A stretch of 46,178 bases of DNA, taken from positions 1 through 46,178 of the forward strand of contig JBQTIB010000062.1 in the NCBI GenBank assembly GCA_052389435.1. Direction: 5' to 3'. The notes under the pieces were generated by a model that worked only from the letters and a program-made list of their open reading frames with translations, made no database searches and was not told where the DNA came from. Below, in pieces: positions 31,943 to 39,924 of this stretch. The stretch's first letter is position 1, and every line of letters starts with the position of its first letter. The stretch comes from JBQTKD01 sp052389435. GTDB lineage: Bacteria > Actinomycetota > Actinomycetes > Sporichthyales > Sporichthyaceae. The position numbers and the translations under genes are program-made.

Positions 31943-32641
31943 GTGACCACCGACGAGCCCGAAGCCAAGCGCCCACTCGAGCTCATCGAGCCCCTCGACA
32001 TCACCGAGGTCCGCACCGGGCCCACCTCGCGGCACAGCGAAGTCCTGGCCTGGTCCGGCCGGCTCGGCCTGCTGTGGACCGGGACGCCGGGCGCCGATCG
32101 GGTCGTGGTCGCCTGCGGCGGAGCGCTCGGCGGCGTCCTCGGCCCCGCGGGCGGTCTCTACTACGACCTCGGCAACGCCCTGGAACCGCACGGCATCGGC
32201 ACGGTCCGGGTCGACTATCGCCGACCGGGAAACCTCGCGAGCTGCGTGTTCGACGTCGCCGTCGCGATCGACGTGGCGATGCGCGAAGGCTCGTCGAGCT
32301 TCGTGATCGTCGGACACTCCTTCGGCGGGGCCGTCGCGATCAGCGCCGCGGCCGCGATGCCGGACGTCGTCGCCGCCGTGGTGAGCCTGGCGGGGCAGTC
32401 GGCGGGCACGGACGCGGCGCCGGAGCTCGCGGGCCGGCCGCTGCTGCTGCTGCACGGCGAAGCCGACGAGGTCATCCCCGCCTCGTCGGCCCACTCGATC
32501 CGTCGCGTCGCCGGGCACGGCCGGGTCGTGGTCTTTCCGGCCACCGGGCATCTGCTGCACGAGGCGTCCGAGGAACTGCGCAGCCGCCTGCCGGACTGGA
32601 TTCGTCGGTCCTTCGACGGCGGCGATCCGGGAGACTTCTAG
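31943..32641 (+). CDS. Alpha/beta hydrolase
   Basis: 232 residues from GTG 31943, 22 bases after the sortase stop. The nucleophile elbow is VIVGHSFGGAVAI (Ser), the acid is probably D in LLLHGEADEVIPAS, and the histidine is in FPATGHLLHEASEE. DYRRPGN precedes the elbow. No signal peptide is visible. The substrate is unknown. It ends directly against the stop codon of the convergent glycosidase gene. Confidence 0.82.
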   Translation: MTTDEPEAKRPLELIEPLDITEVRTGPTSRHSEVLAWSGRLGLLWTGTPGADRVVVACGGALGGVLGPAGGLYYDLGNALEPHGIGTVRVDYRRPGNLASCVFDVAVAIDVAMREGSSSFVIVGHSFGGAVAISAAAAMPDVVAAVVSLAGQSAGTDAAPELAGRPLLLLHGEADEVIPASSAHSIRRVAGHGRVVVFPATGHLLHEASEELRSRLPDWIRRSFDGGDPGDF

Positions 32642-34060
32642 CTACCGCTCGTTGCGCCAGACCAGGGCGTCGGACACGGCGCGCTCGCGGCCACCGGACA
32701 CCCGGTTCACCAGCTTTCCCCTGATCGACATCGTGGTGGAGCCGCCGCCGTCGAGGTTCACCGCGTCGCGCAACCCGAAGGCCCAGGCCACGCGAGCCGC
32801 CTCCGGCAGGGTCGCGCCGACGCTGCGCCCGCGACCGTCGACGGTGATCATCACGATCTTCCCGTCCCAGGCGGTGCCGACGACGGTGCGTGGGTGGCGA
32901 CGAAAGAAGTTGTCGTCCCGACGCTCGGGGGCGACGACGCGTCCCTCCTCCAGCAGCCGGAACCGCCCGCTCACCGCTGCGGTGGCCGGTCCGATCTCGA
33001 TGCGATCCCCCTTGCCGTCGCGCACGGTGTGCTGGATGTCGATGCAGCCGCGGGAGACCAACTTCTCGATGTCCCGCGCCGCCTTGCCGGTCGCCTGGAT
33101 CGAGGAGCGGCCCTTGCCGAGGCGCAGGCCTCGCTTGGCCGCGACCTTCACGGCGCAGCCGTCCCGGTCGAGCAGGATCTCGGTACCGACCCCGCTCGGG
33201 GTGCGCTTGCCGAACTTCGCGGTGAAGGCGGCCATCTGACCGCGGGACTCGCAGCGTGCCTGGGAGGCGGCGGTGCGGCAGGCGCTGGGAACGCGCGGCA
33301 CCGCGTTGACCTTGTCCAGTCGCAGCGTGTGGTTGCCGCCCGCGTCGCGCACCTTGGCCGACCACTTCACCCTTTCGATGCGCAGCGAGTTCTTCGCGCT
33401 GTCCACGAGCAGGGTGACCTCGCGCTTCATGCCGGAGGGTTCGGACAGGACGCGGCCGCGGTCGATGGTCAGCCCGACCGGGTTGCCCGGCAGCCGCGAG
33501 CCGAGAGCGAAGAACGAGGCGTTGACCCCGACCAGTGCGTCGGCCTCGCGGGTGAGCTTGGTGGTCGGGGTGGTACCGGCCACGCTCGGACCGTAGGTGG
33601 TGCCGAGGCTTCCCTTCGCAACCTTGGGGTCGATGGTCAGCGCGCGCACCACCCAGGAGGCACCCTGCCTGCCGCGCTTGCGGGGCTCGCCGCGGCGGAC
33701 GGTCGTGAGCGTCACCCCCTTGGCGACGGCGACCGTCGACCGGCTCTCCTTCAGCGACGACGGCCCGAGCGGAAGCCTTGTGGCCACCCCGTTGCGGCGG
33801 ACGGCCGTCGCGGCCTTCGGTTGCCGGGGCGCCTCCTCGACGGCGGGAGCGGGCGCAGGGGCCGGAGCAGGCAGGGGAACCGGAAGCTCCTCGAGCGGCG
33901 CCGACCGCGGCACCCGGTCCAGGGGCGGGCCGGAGGGGAGCGGCGGCGCGTCGGCGCCGAGGGCGGCGTCGATCGGCACCGAAACGCCAGTCGCCACAAG
34001 GGAAAAGGCAGCCATGGCCAGCACGACGGTGCGAGGCCGGAAGGTGGGGTTCGCGGTCAC
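32642..34060 (-). CDS. Secreted phosphodiester glycosidase (NAGPA domain), copy A
   Basis: 472 residues from GTG 34058-34060. A signal peptide (TVVLAMAAFSLVATGVSVPI) and a Pro/Ala-rich linker precede the domain. The NAGPA-type domain includes VGVNASFFALGSRLPGNPVG and the C-terminal block DAVNLDGGGSTTMSIRGKLV with RERAVSDALVW, which is diagnostic for phosphodiester glycosidases and exopolysaccharide-associated homologues. It is probably extracellular and acts on phosphodiester-linked sugars. A paralogue of the same layout lies at 42689-44062. Confidence 0.85.
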   Translation of the reverse strand: MTANPTFRPRTVVLAMAAFSLVATGVSVPIDAALGADAPPLPSGPPLDRVPRSAPLEELPVPLPAPAPAPAPAVEEAPRQPKAATAVRRNGVATRLPLGPSSLKESRSTVAVAKGVTLTTVRRGEPRKRGRQGASWVVRALTIDPKVAKGSLGTTYGPSVAGTTPTTKLTREADALVGVNASFFALGSRLPGNPVGLTIDRGRVLSEPSGMKREVTLLVDSAKNSLRIERVKWSAKVRDAGGNHTLRLDKVNAVPRVPSACRTAASQARCESRGQMAAFTAKFGKRTPSGVGTEILLDRDGCAVKVAAKRGLRLGKGRSSIQATGKAARDIEKLVSRGCIDIQHTVRDGKGDRIEIGPATAAVSGRFRLLEEGRVVAPERRDDNFFRRHPRTVVGTAWDGKIVMITVDGRGRSVGATLPEAARVAWAFGLRDAVNLDGGGSTTMSIRGKLVNRVSGGRERAVSDALVWRNER

Positions 34061-34254
34061 GCGGCGATCATCGGCCGGCCAACTCGATTGCGTGCGCACA
34101 AACACGCAATGAACGCGTCGGCGGCGGGAATTCACAGGGAAACCCGCCACACCCGTCCCACCAGTGCCTGACGCTTCGTCAGATGACAGCCGGGTCGCGA
34201 AATATGACAGCGCACCCGCCTGAAGGCTCGGCGACACTCGAGCCGCGGACGGCG

Positions 34255-34286
34255 TCGCGCCCTTCCCCCGGCGGGAAAGGGCGCGA
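34255..34286 (-). terminator. Terminator after the HtrA-type protease gene
   Basis: TCGCGCCCTT and AAGGGCGCGA form ten outer pairs, with CCC and GGG continuing inside around a CCGGC loop (one bulged A). It lies 19 bases beyond the protease stop on the minus strand. Confidence 0.7.
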
Positions 34287-34304
34287 TTGGCCGCCGAGGA
34301 CGAG

Positions 34305-35504
34305 TCAGGAGTCGGTGCGGGTGGCGTCGCTGCCCAGGGTCACCGTGGTCTTCTTGGTCTGGCCGCCGCGGACGTAGGTCAGCTCGTGGGTCGTGCCCGG
34401 CTGCTCGGAGCGCACCCCGGCCAGCAGGGCGTCGGCGGCGCCGATGGGTCGGCCGTCGAAGCCGGTGACGACGTCGCCGGCCCGAAGCCCCGCCTTGTCG
34501 GCGGCGCCGCCCGGCACGATTGCCTGCAGGGCTGCGCCGCGCACCGTCTCGCCGACGGCGTCCCCGACCTGCACCCCGAGCTGACCGTGGGCCACGGTCT
34601 CGCCCCGGGCGAGCTTCTCCGCGACGACCTTCGCCTGGTCGATCGGGATGGCGAAACCGAGGCCGATGGAGCCCGACCCGTCGCCGAGCGCCGCGATCGC
34701 GGAGGTGATTCCGACGAGGTTGCCGGCGCCGTCGACCAGCGCGCCGCCGGAGTTGCCGGGGTTGATCGGAGCGTCGGTCTGAATGGCGTCGATGACGCTC
34801 TGGTGGGCGCTGCCGGCCTGCGCCTGCGGCACGACCGGCCGATGCAGGGCGCTGACGATGCCTGCGGTGAAGGTCCCGGACAGGCCCAGCGGGGAGCCCA
34901 TCGCATAGACGTTCTGGCCGACGACGAGTTCGGAGGACTTGCCGAAGGCGATGGGCCTCGCGTCGTCGATGCCCTCGGCCTTGATCACGGCGAGGTCGGT
35001 GACCGGGTCGGCCTTGACCAGCGTGGCCGGAAAAGCTCGGCCGTCGGCGAAGGTGACCGTGAGATCCCCCGCCCCGGCGACGTGGTTGTTGGTCAGGATC
35101 AGCCCGTCCTCGCCGATCACCACTCCGCTGCCGCTGCCCTCGACCCGATTCGCGGCCGGCCCGCCGAAGAACCCGCCCTGCGGCGACACGTTGCGCACGT
35201 CGATCGACACGACGCTCGGCGCCACCTTGGCGGCGACGGCCTGCGCGGTGTCCGCCGGGGCCGCCGAGACGGGCTTGATCACCGGCGAGGTGGCGGCCGT
35301 CGAGGTGCTCGTGGAGGCCGGCGCGTCGCTTGCGTCGCCGACCGCAAGCGCGCCGATCCCGCCGCCGAGCAGACCGGCGCTCAGCGCGACGACCGCCAGC
35401 ATGGCGATGCTGCGCCGCGACGCGGTCGGGTGCTGCGGGGCGGGGCTCGGGCCGGTCGAGTGGTCCGCGCCGAAGGGGCTGTTCGAAGAGTTCGTCTCGT
35501 TCAT
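34305..35504 (-). CDS. HtrA/DegP-like membrane-anchored serine protease with PDZ domain
   Basis: 399 residues. A cytoplasmic N-terminus of about 30 residues is followed by one membrane helix (33-56). The trypsin-like domain has H141 (LTNNHV), D170 (PVTDLAVIK) and S252 (NPGNSGGAL). A PDZ domain spans about 308-395 (GLRAGDVVTGFDGRPI). It would degrade or process misfolded envelope proteins outside the membrane. ATG 35502-35504 has TTGAGG upstream. The gene has its own terminator and is divergent from the Cys/Lys-rich peptide gene. Confidence 0.92.
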   Translation of the reverse strand: MNETNSSNSPFGADHSTGPSPAPQHPTASRRSIAMLAVVALSAGLLGGGIGALAVGDASDAPASTSTSTAATSPVIKPVSAAPADTAQAVAAKVAPSVVSIDVRNVSPQGGFFGGPAANRVEGSGSGVVIGEDGLILTNNHVAGAGDLTVTFADGRAFPATLVKADPVTDLAVIKAEGIDDARPIAFGKSSELVVGQNVYAMGSPLGLSGTFTAGIVSALHRPVVPQAQAGSAHQSVIDAIQTDAPINPGNSGGALVDGAGNLVGITSAIAALGDGSGSIGLGFAIPIDQAKVVAEKLARGETVAHGQLGVQVGDAVGETVRGAALQAIVPGGAADKAGLRAGDVVTGFDGRPIGAADALLAGVRSEQPGTTHELTYVRGGQTKKTTVTLGSDATRTDS

Positions 35505-35641
35505 GCCTCAAGACTTCGCCCGAAACTTGTGCAGAAGCTTTGGGCCCGTTGTGGGGCTCCCAAGACCTTCGGGCCGTGCTTGCCGCTGGGCGGGCGACGG
35601 CGCCGCCGACGCCGGCGCGCTCCGTCGTGCAGGATGCTGAG

Positions 35642-35800
35642 GTGAGCAGCAAAACCAAGGACGTCGACCTCTCCCCGCAGGAGCGGGTGCGCGCGCTCCT
35701 GAAGGCCGGGAAGCTGAAGAAGAAGTGCTGCAAGTCGAAGAAGCTCTGCAAAAAGTGCCCGGTCCGCGCGTTGAAGAAGTTCAAGGCCGAGGCGCGCTGA
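35642..35800 (+). CDS. 52-residue Lys/Cys-rich small protein
   Basis: GTG 35642, immediately preceded by GCTGAG. The N-terminus SSKTKDVDLSPQERVRALLK is followed by KKKCCKSKKLCKKCPVRALK with four cysteines (CC-x5-C-x2-C) among eleven lysines. The pattern suggests a small zinc or nucleic-acid binding knuckle. I recall similar short CC-x-x-x-x-x-C-x-x-CPV proteins in actinobacteria but no assigned function. It stands alone between divergent and convergent neighbours. Confidence 0.65.
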   Translation: MSSKTKDVDLSPQERVRALLKAGKLKKKCCKSKKLCKKCPVRALKKFKAEAR

Positions 35801-35843
35801 CCCACGGCCTTCGCCGCTGCGGAGGACGCGCGCGTCGCGGGGC

Positions 35844-36569
35844 CTAGGTGGGCAGCGGTACGGGGTCGCCGACGGGGCCGACGGGGCCCGCGGCCTCGAG
35901 CAGGGCGGCGCGGCGGCAGCCCCAGGACAGGACCGCCACCCACGCGCCGAACGCGAACAGCGGGGCCCAGAAGGGCACGATGCCGTGGTAGGCCATCGGG
36001 CCGTCCTTGAAGAAGATCAGCCCGGCACCGGGCACGAGGATCACGGCGGTCCAGATGCCGAAGTGGCCCAGCCACCGCGGAAAGACCGGCTCCGGCCGGT
36101 CGTCGCCGAGGATCAGCAGGCCCGTCGCGAGCGCCTGGCTCGCCACCGGCATCACCGCGAGGACCAGGAAGAACCAGCCGATGTCGTGCAGCGCCTGGGT
36201 GAGCTCCGGGGAGCGGCCGGGACGGAACACCGCCACCGAAAGAAACGTCCAGAACCCCACCAGCAGTACGTAGGTCATCGCGCCGCTGACGACCTGAAGC
36301 GCCGTCAGAACCGGCCGTGGGCCCTCGATGCGGCGCATCTGCACCCACGTCACCGCCACGAGCGAACCCCAGCCGCCGGTGGCGAGCAGACCGATGAAGG
36401 TGCCCGCCCGGATGCGGTCCTCGCTCTCCCGATAGAACTCGGCCACCTGCTCGGCGGTGTCCGAGGCCTGCGGCGGTGGCAGGTAGTCCCCGACGATCAG
36501 CCCGACCAGGATGAACGCGATGCCGACGAAGCCCGCCCACGCGCAGGCAACCTGGTTTCGAGGATTCAC
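35844..36569 (-). CDS. Six-helix membrane protein, paralogue of the one at 14108-14911
   Basis: 241 residues, GTG 36567-36569. About six membrane helices. SDTAEQVAEFYRESEDRIRA after the first helix and FPRWLGHFGIW with LIFFKDGPMAYHG later match the paralogue block for block. There are no recognisable cofactor ligands. It is divergent from the PucR-type regulator gene, with a 7-bp inverted repeat between them, and may be its target. Function unknown. Confidence 0.7.
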   Translation of the reverse strand: MNPRNQVACAWAGFVGIAFILVGLIVGDYLPPPQASDTAEQVAEFYRESEDRIRAGTFIGLLATGGWGSLVAVTWVQMRRIEGPRPVLTALQVVSGAMTYVLLVGFWTFLSVAVFRPGRSPELTQALHDIGWFFLVLAVMPVASQALATGLLILGDDRPEPVFPRWLGHFGIWTAVILVPGAGLIFFKDGPMAYHGIVPFWAPLFAFGAWVAVLSWGCRRAALLEAAGPVGPVGDPVPLPT

Positions 36570-36585
36570 GGGCCGCCGCCTTGAG

Positions 36586-36603
36586 GGGGTAGGTGTCTAC
36601 CCC
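36586..36603. promoter_or_regulatory. Inverted repeat GGGGTAG-GTGT-CTACCCC
   Basis: Perfect 7-bp arms with a 4-base centre, 17 bases before the start of the minus-strand membrane protein and within the 211-bp gap to the divergent PucR-type gene. Candidate operator. Confidence 0.45.
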
Positions 36604-36780
36604 ACGACAATAGGCACCGTCAGAATGTCGACCCACCCCGCGTACCGACGGACTCGCGGCGGGCGTATCGCATCCGGCCACCGGGCCGGCACACTCCACG
36701 GACGGCCCGGGCCGGCCCGTTCGTCGCCCGGCCCGGCCCTGGCTCTCGACGGCGCAGTCGGGTACGAGGAGGAACGGCAC

Positions 36781-38018
36781 ATGTCCGAGCTCGACAAGCG
36801 GACCGTGCTGAGTCCGGCGACGATGGCCCTGGCCGCGGCGGCCGACGCCGAGGCGATGGCGGCTGCCGTGACCGTGGTGATCGCGGGCGACATGTGGGCC
36901 AAGCACATGGACGACCCGGCGTTCCGCGCCGCGTTCGAGCGCAGCGTTCGAGACAACGTCGGCGCGGTTCTGCGCCTGTTCGCCGGCCAGGCGTCGCTGG
37001 CCGACACGCAGGCACCGGCAGGCTACGCGCTGACCGACCTCCTGGCCGAGATGGCCGCACCCATCGCCGACTTGGAGCGCGCGTACTGGATCGGCTCGTC
37101 CTGCCTCTGGCAGGAGTGGTTCGCCCTGGCCCAGCGGGCGGCGGAGGCGGGCAAGGGCTCTCTCGGCGAGCTCGTGGGACCGCCCACGGTGTTGATGTTC
37201 GAGTACCTCGTCGAGGTCCTTCGGCTGGTGATCGCGCGCTACGAGGCGGTCGGCGGCGCGATCCGCAGCACCCGAGACGACCGGCGGCGTGCGCTGCTCG
37301 CCGCGCTGATCGACGGTTCCATGGGCGAATCCACCGCGGAGGCCGAAGCCGTCCTCGGGTACGGGCTCTCCGGGCTGCACGTCGGTCTCGCGCTCGAAGC
37401 CGCCTCCCGAGCGGACGCGGAGCGCGCCGCGAGCCACTTCGTGCGCACCACCGGAGCCCAGGACTCGCTCCTGCTGATGCACGCACCCTCGATCTGGCTG
37501 CTGTGGCTGCGCTATCCGCCCGCACCGGTCGGGCCGCTGCTCGACTGCGTGACCGCGGCGGCCGCAGACTGCGGAAGCGCCGTCTCCATCGGAGACCCGG
37601 CGCCGTGCACCACGGGTTTTCTGCAGTCTCGCCAGGACGCGCTCCAGGCCACCGCGGCCGCCGCTGGTGGTGCGCCCCGACGGGAGTGCTTCGCTTTCGC
37701 GACGCCCACCTCGAAGCCCTGCTCATGCAGGACGAGGCGCGAGCCCGCCGGTTCGCCGCCGACGAACTCGGCGAACTCGCCGCAGACGACGACCGGGTCG
37801 AACGGATCCGAGCCACGCTGCTGGACTGGCTGAGCACGGGCTCCACCAGCCAGACGGCGCTGCGACTGCACGTGCACGAGAACACGGTGCGCACCCGCAT
37901 CGTGCAGGCAGAAGCCCTGCTGCATCGGGATCTCGGCAGCCGTCGCGCCGAGCTGATGGCGGCGCTGCGCCTGCGGGCGATGCTCGGCGAGCAGGCCCAG
38001 CCCGGCCGGCCGGCGTAG
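36781..38018 (+). pseudogene. PucR/CdaR-type helix-turn-helix regulator, apparent one-base frameshift
   Basis: ATG 36781 is preceded by GAGGAGGAA. The first frame (MSELDKRTVLSPATMALAAA) runs about 298 residues and loses similarity near 37675. The remaining part continues in the -1 frame: VLRFRDAHLEALLMQDEARA, then the PucR C-terminal HTH TSQTALRLHVHENTVRTRIV, ending at TAG 38016-38018. One extra C in the CCCC at 37675-37678 would restore a continuous 412-residue protein (total 1239 nt, divisible by three). So this is either a real deletion, a sequencing error, or programmed slippage. Uncorrected, the product lacks its DNA-binding domain. Confidence 0.75.
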
Positions 38019-38231
38019 CGGCCGGCGCGCCACGAGCCTGCGCGGCAGGCCGCGCGGGCGGCCGTGTGGAAATCCCCGGTGTCGGCACCCAACAGGTGTG
38101 AACGCACCAATGCGGGCGCCCGTCTCCGGCCGGCACCGTGAACGCATCGCCTAGATGTGTCCCGCGCCACAGGTGGTCGTCGACGTCCCCTCGACGCTCC
38201 GATCGGCCCGACAGCTTGGAGAGACCTACAG

Positions 38232-39863
38232 ATGAATCCTGGAAGCAAGGTCTGGCTCGCCCTTCCTACGCTCGTGAGCGCGGCGCTGGTGCTCTCCGCG
38301 TGTGGCGGCGGCGACGACGACACCGTGGCCCAATCCGCACCGGAGGCGGCCGTCGCCGCTCCGGCGGCACCCGCGGCCGAAGCCCCGGCGGCACCGGCCG
38401 CACCGGCCGCACCGGCCGAGGACGCAGCGGAGGCGAAGGCTCCGGCCGCGGCGGGCCTCGACGAAGCCGCCACCCCGACGGCGAAGGACGCCGCCAAGAG
38501 CGCGCCCGTCAAGTCGGCGCAGCAGAAGGCCGCCGCGCCAAAGACCGCCGGGTCGCCGAAGACCACCACCAAGTCCGTCGCGAAGGCTGCGCCGGCCAAC
38601 GCCGCCGCTTCGGGACTGGCCGAGGGAACTCGTCGGCTGGACTCGACCGCGGCCGCGGTGGCCGCCAACGAGAAAATCGCGCAGGAGAAGGGCTACGCCA
38701 CCGAAACCGGTGTCAGCAAGGACGGCATCAAGCTCGGTTCGGTGTCCATGCACGGAATGGCGCTGGGCAACGTGCTCGTCACCCCGATGGTCCGGGGTCT
38801 GCAGGCGTCGCTGCAGTCGATCAACGACCGCGGCGGAGTGCTCGGTCGTCGACTCAGCGTCGTGGACTGCGACGACGGTCCCGGCGAGGTTTCGCGCTCC
38901 AAGTCCTGCATCAAGAAGCTGGTGGGCCAGGACAAGATCTTCTCCCTGCTCACCTACTCGTCGTGGTCCTCGGCCTCGGTACACGACGACCTGCGGGCGT
39001 ACAAGCTTCCGGCGATCGGTACCTGGGCCTACAGCCAGACCGAATGGCAGGACCCGTACATGTTCCCGAGTCACATGTCGATGATCCACGAGGCCATGGC
39101 CGGGGCGAACTGGACCCGCAACAACATCAAGCCCAAGACCTACGGCCTGGTCTGCCTGACCTCGCCCGAGATGCAGCTCGCGTGCTCCGAGGTCCAGAAG
39201 ATCTTGAACGCCTCGGGTGCCAAGCTCGTCAAGAAGGCCGACGTCTCCATCTCCGAGACCTCGATGTCCGGCCAGGTTCTCTCGATGCGCGCGGCCAACC
39301 CGGACCACATCATCCACTACGTGATCAACCCCGCGACGATGGCGAAGTTCATGGTCGAGGCCGCGCAGCAGAACTACTACCCGCCGATGGGGATCTCGGG
39401 CAACCACCTCGCGGCCGAGGTCCTGGGCTCGCTGTTCGGCAAGCACCCGGTCAACCGCTACTGGACCAACACCACCTACAAGCTGTGGGGTCCGGAGTTC
39501 ATGGCGATCATGAACAAGTACGCGCGCGGCAACCGCGGCACGAACCACCACATCGTGCAGGCCGGCTACGTCGGCGCGAACGTCTTCGCCGAGGCGGCCA
39601 AGGCGGTCGGCCCGAACCTGACGCGCGAACGCCTCATGGCCCAGTTGGGCAACGGGGACGTCTACAACAGCGACGCGTCGCTGGACCAGCGCTTCTCCTG
39701 GGCCAAGACCGAGCGCTACGGCACGAACTGGAACAAGCAGTACGGCCAGGGCCGGGAGTTCATGTACAAGTACACCTCGTCCAACACCGCGGCCAACCCC
39801 GACGGTTCCCCGTCCGGCTTCACCCCCGACGAGGACCAGTTCGTCATCTACACCTGGAAGTAG
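38232..39863 (+). CDS. Lipoprotein ABC-type substrate-binding protein (branched-chain amino acid type)
   Basis: 543 residues. The lipobox LSAC places lipidated C24. Residues 25-135 are an Ala/Pro/Lys-rich linker much longer than usual. The Peripla_BP_6 domain starts near 150 (GVSKDGIKLGSVSMHGMALG) and includes VRGLQASLQSINDRGGVLGR, the usual two-lobed fold. It would capture a small amide, amino acid or aromatic acid for an ABC importer; no permease or ATPase genes lie nearby. ATG 38232 has GGAGAGACC upstream. A strong terminator follows. Confidence 0.87.
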   Translation: MNPGSKVWLALPTLVSAALVLSACGGGDDDTVAQSAPEAAVAAPAAPAAEAPAAPAAPAAPAEDAAEAKAPAAAGLDEAATPTAKDAAKSAPVKSAQQKAAAPKTAGSPKTTTKSVAKAAPANAAASGLAEGTRRLDSTAAAVAANEKIAQEKGYATETGVSKDGIKLGSVSMHGMALGNVLVTPMVRGLQASLQSINDRGGVLGRRLSVVDCDDGPGEVSRSKSCIKKLVGQDKIFSLLTYSSWSSASVHDDLRAYKLPAIGTWAYSQTEWQDPYMFPSHMSMIHEAMAGANWTRNNIKPKTYGLVCLTSPEMQLACSEVQKILNASGAKLVKKADVSISETSMSGQVLSMRAANPDHIIHYVINPATMAKFMVEAAQQNYYPPMGISGNHLAAEVLGSLFGKHPVNRYWTNTTYKLWGPEFMAIMNKYARGNRGTNHHIVQAGYVGANVFAEAAKAVGPNLTRERLMAQLGNGDVYNSDASLDQRFSWAKTERYGTNWNKQYGQGREFMYKYTSSNTAANPDGSPSGFTPDEDQFVIYTWK

Positions 39864-39877
39864 TCCCTCCGGCCGCG

Positions 39878-39906
39878 GGTGCCCCATCGCGATGCGATGG
39901 GGCACC
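39878..39906. terminator. Bidirectional terminator between the binding-protein and LPQTG-protein genes
   Basis: GGTGCCCCATCG-CGATG-CGATGGGGCACC, a perfect 12-bp stem with a 5-base loop, 15 bases after the binding-protein stop and 19 bases beyond the convergent LPQTG-protein stop. Confidence 0.8.
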
Positions 39907-39924
39907 TGCACGTCCGGCGACGTT

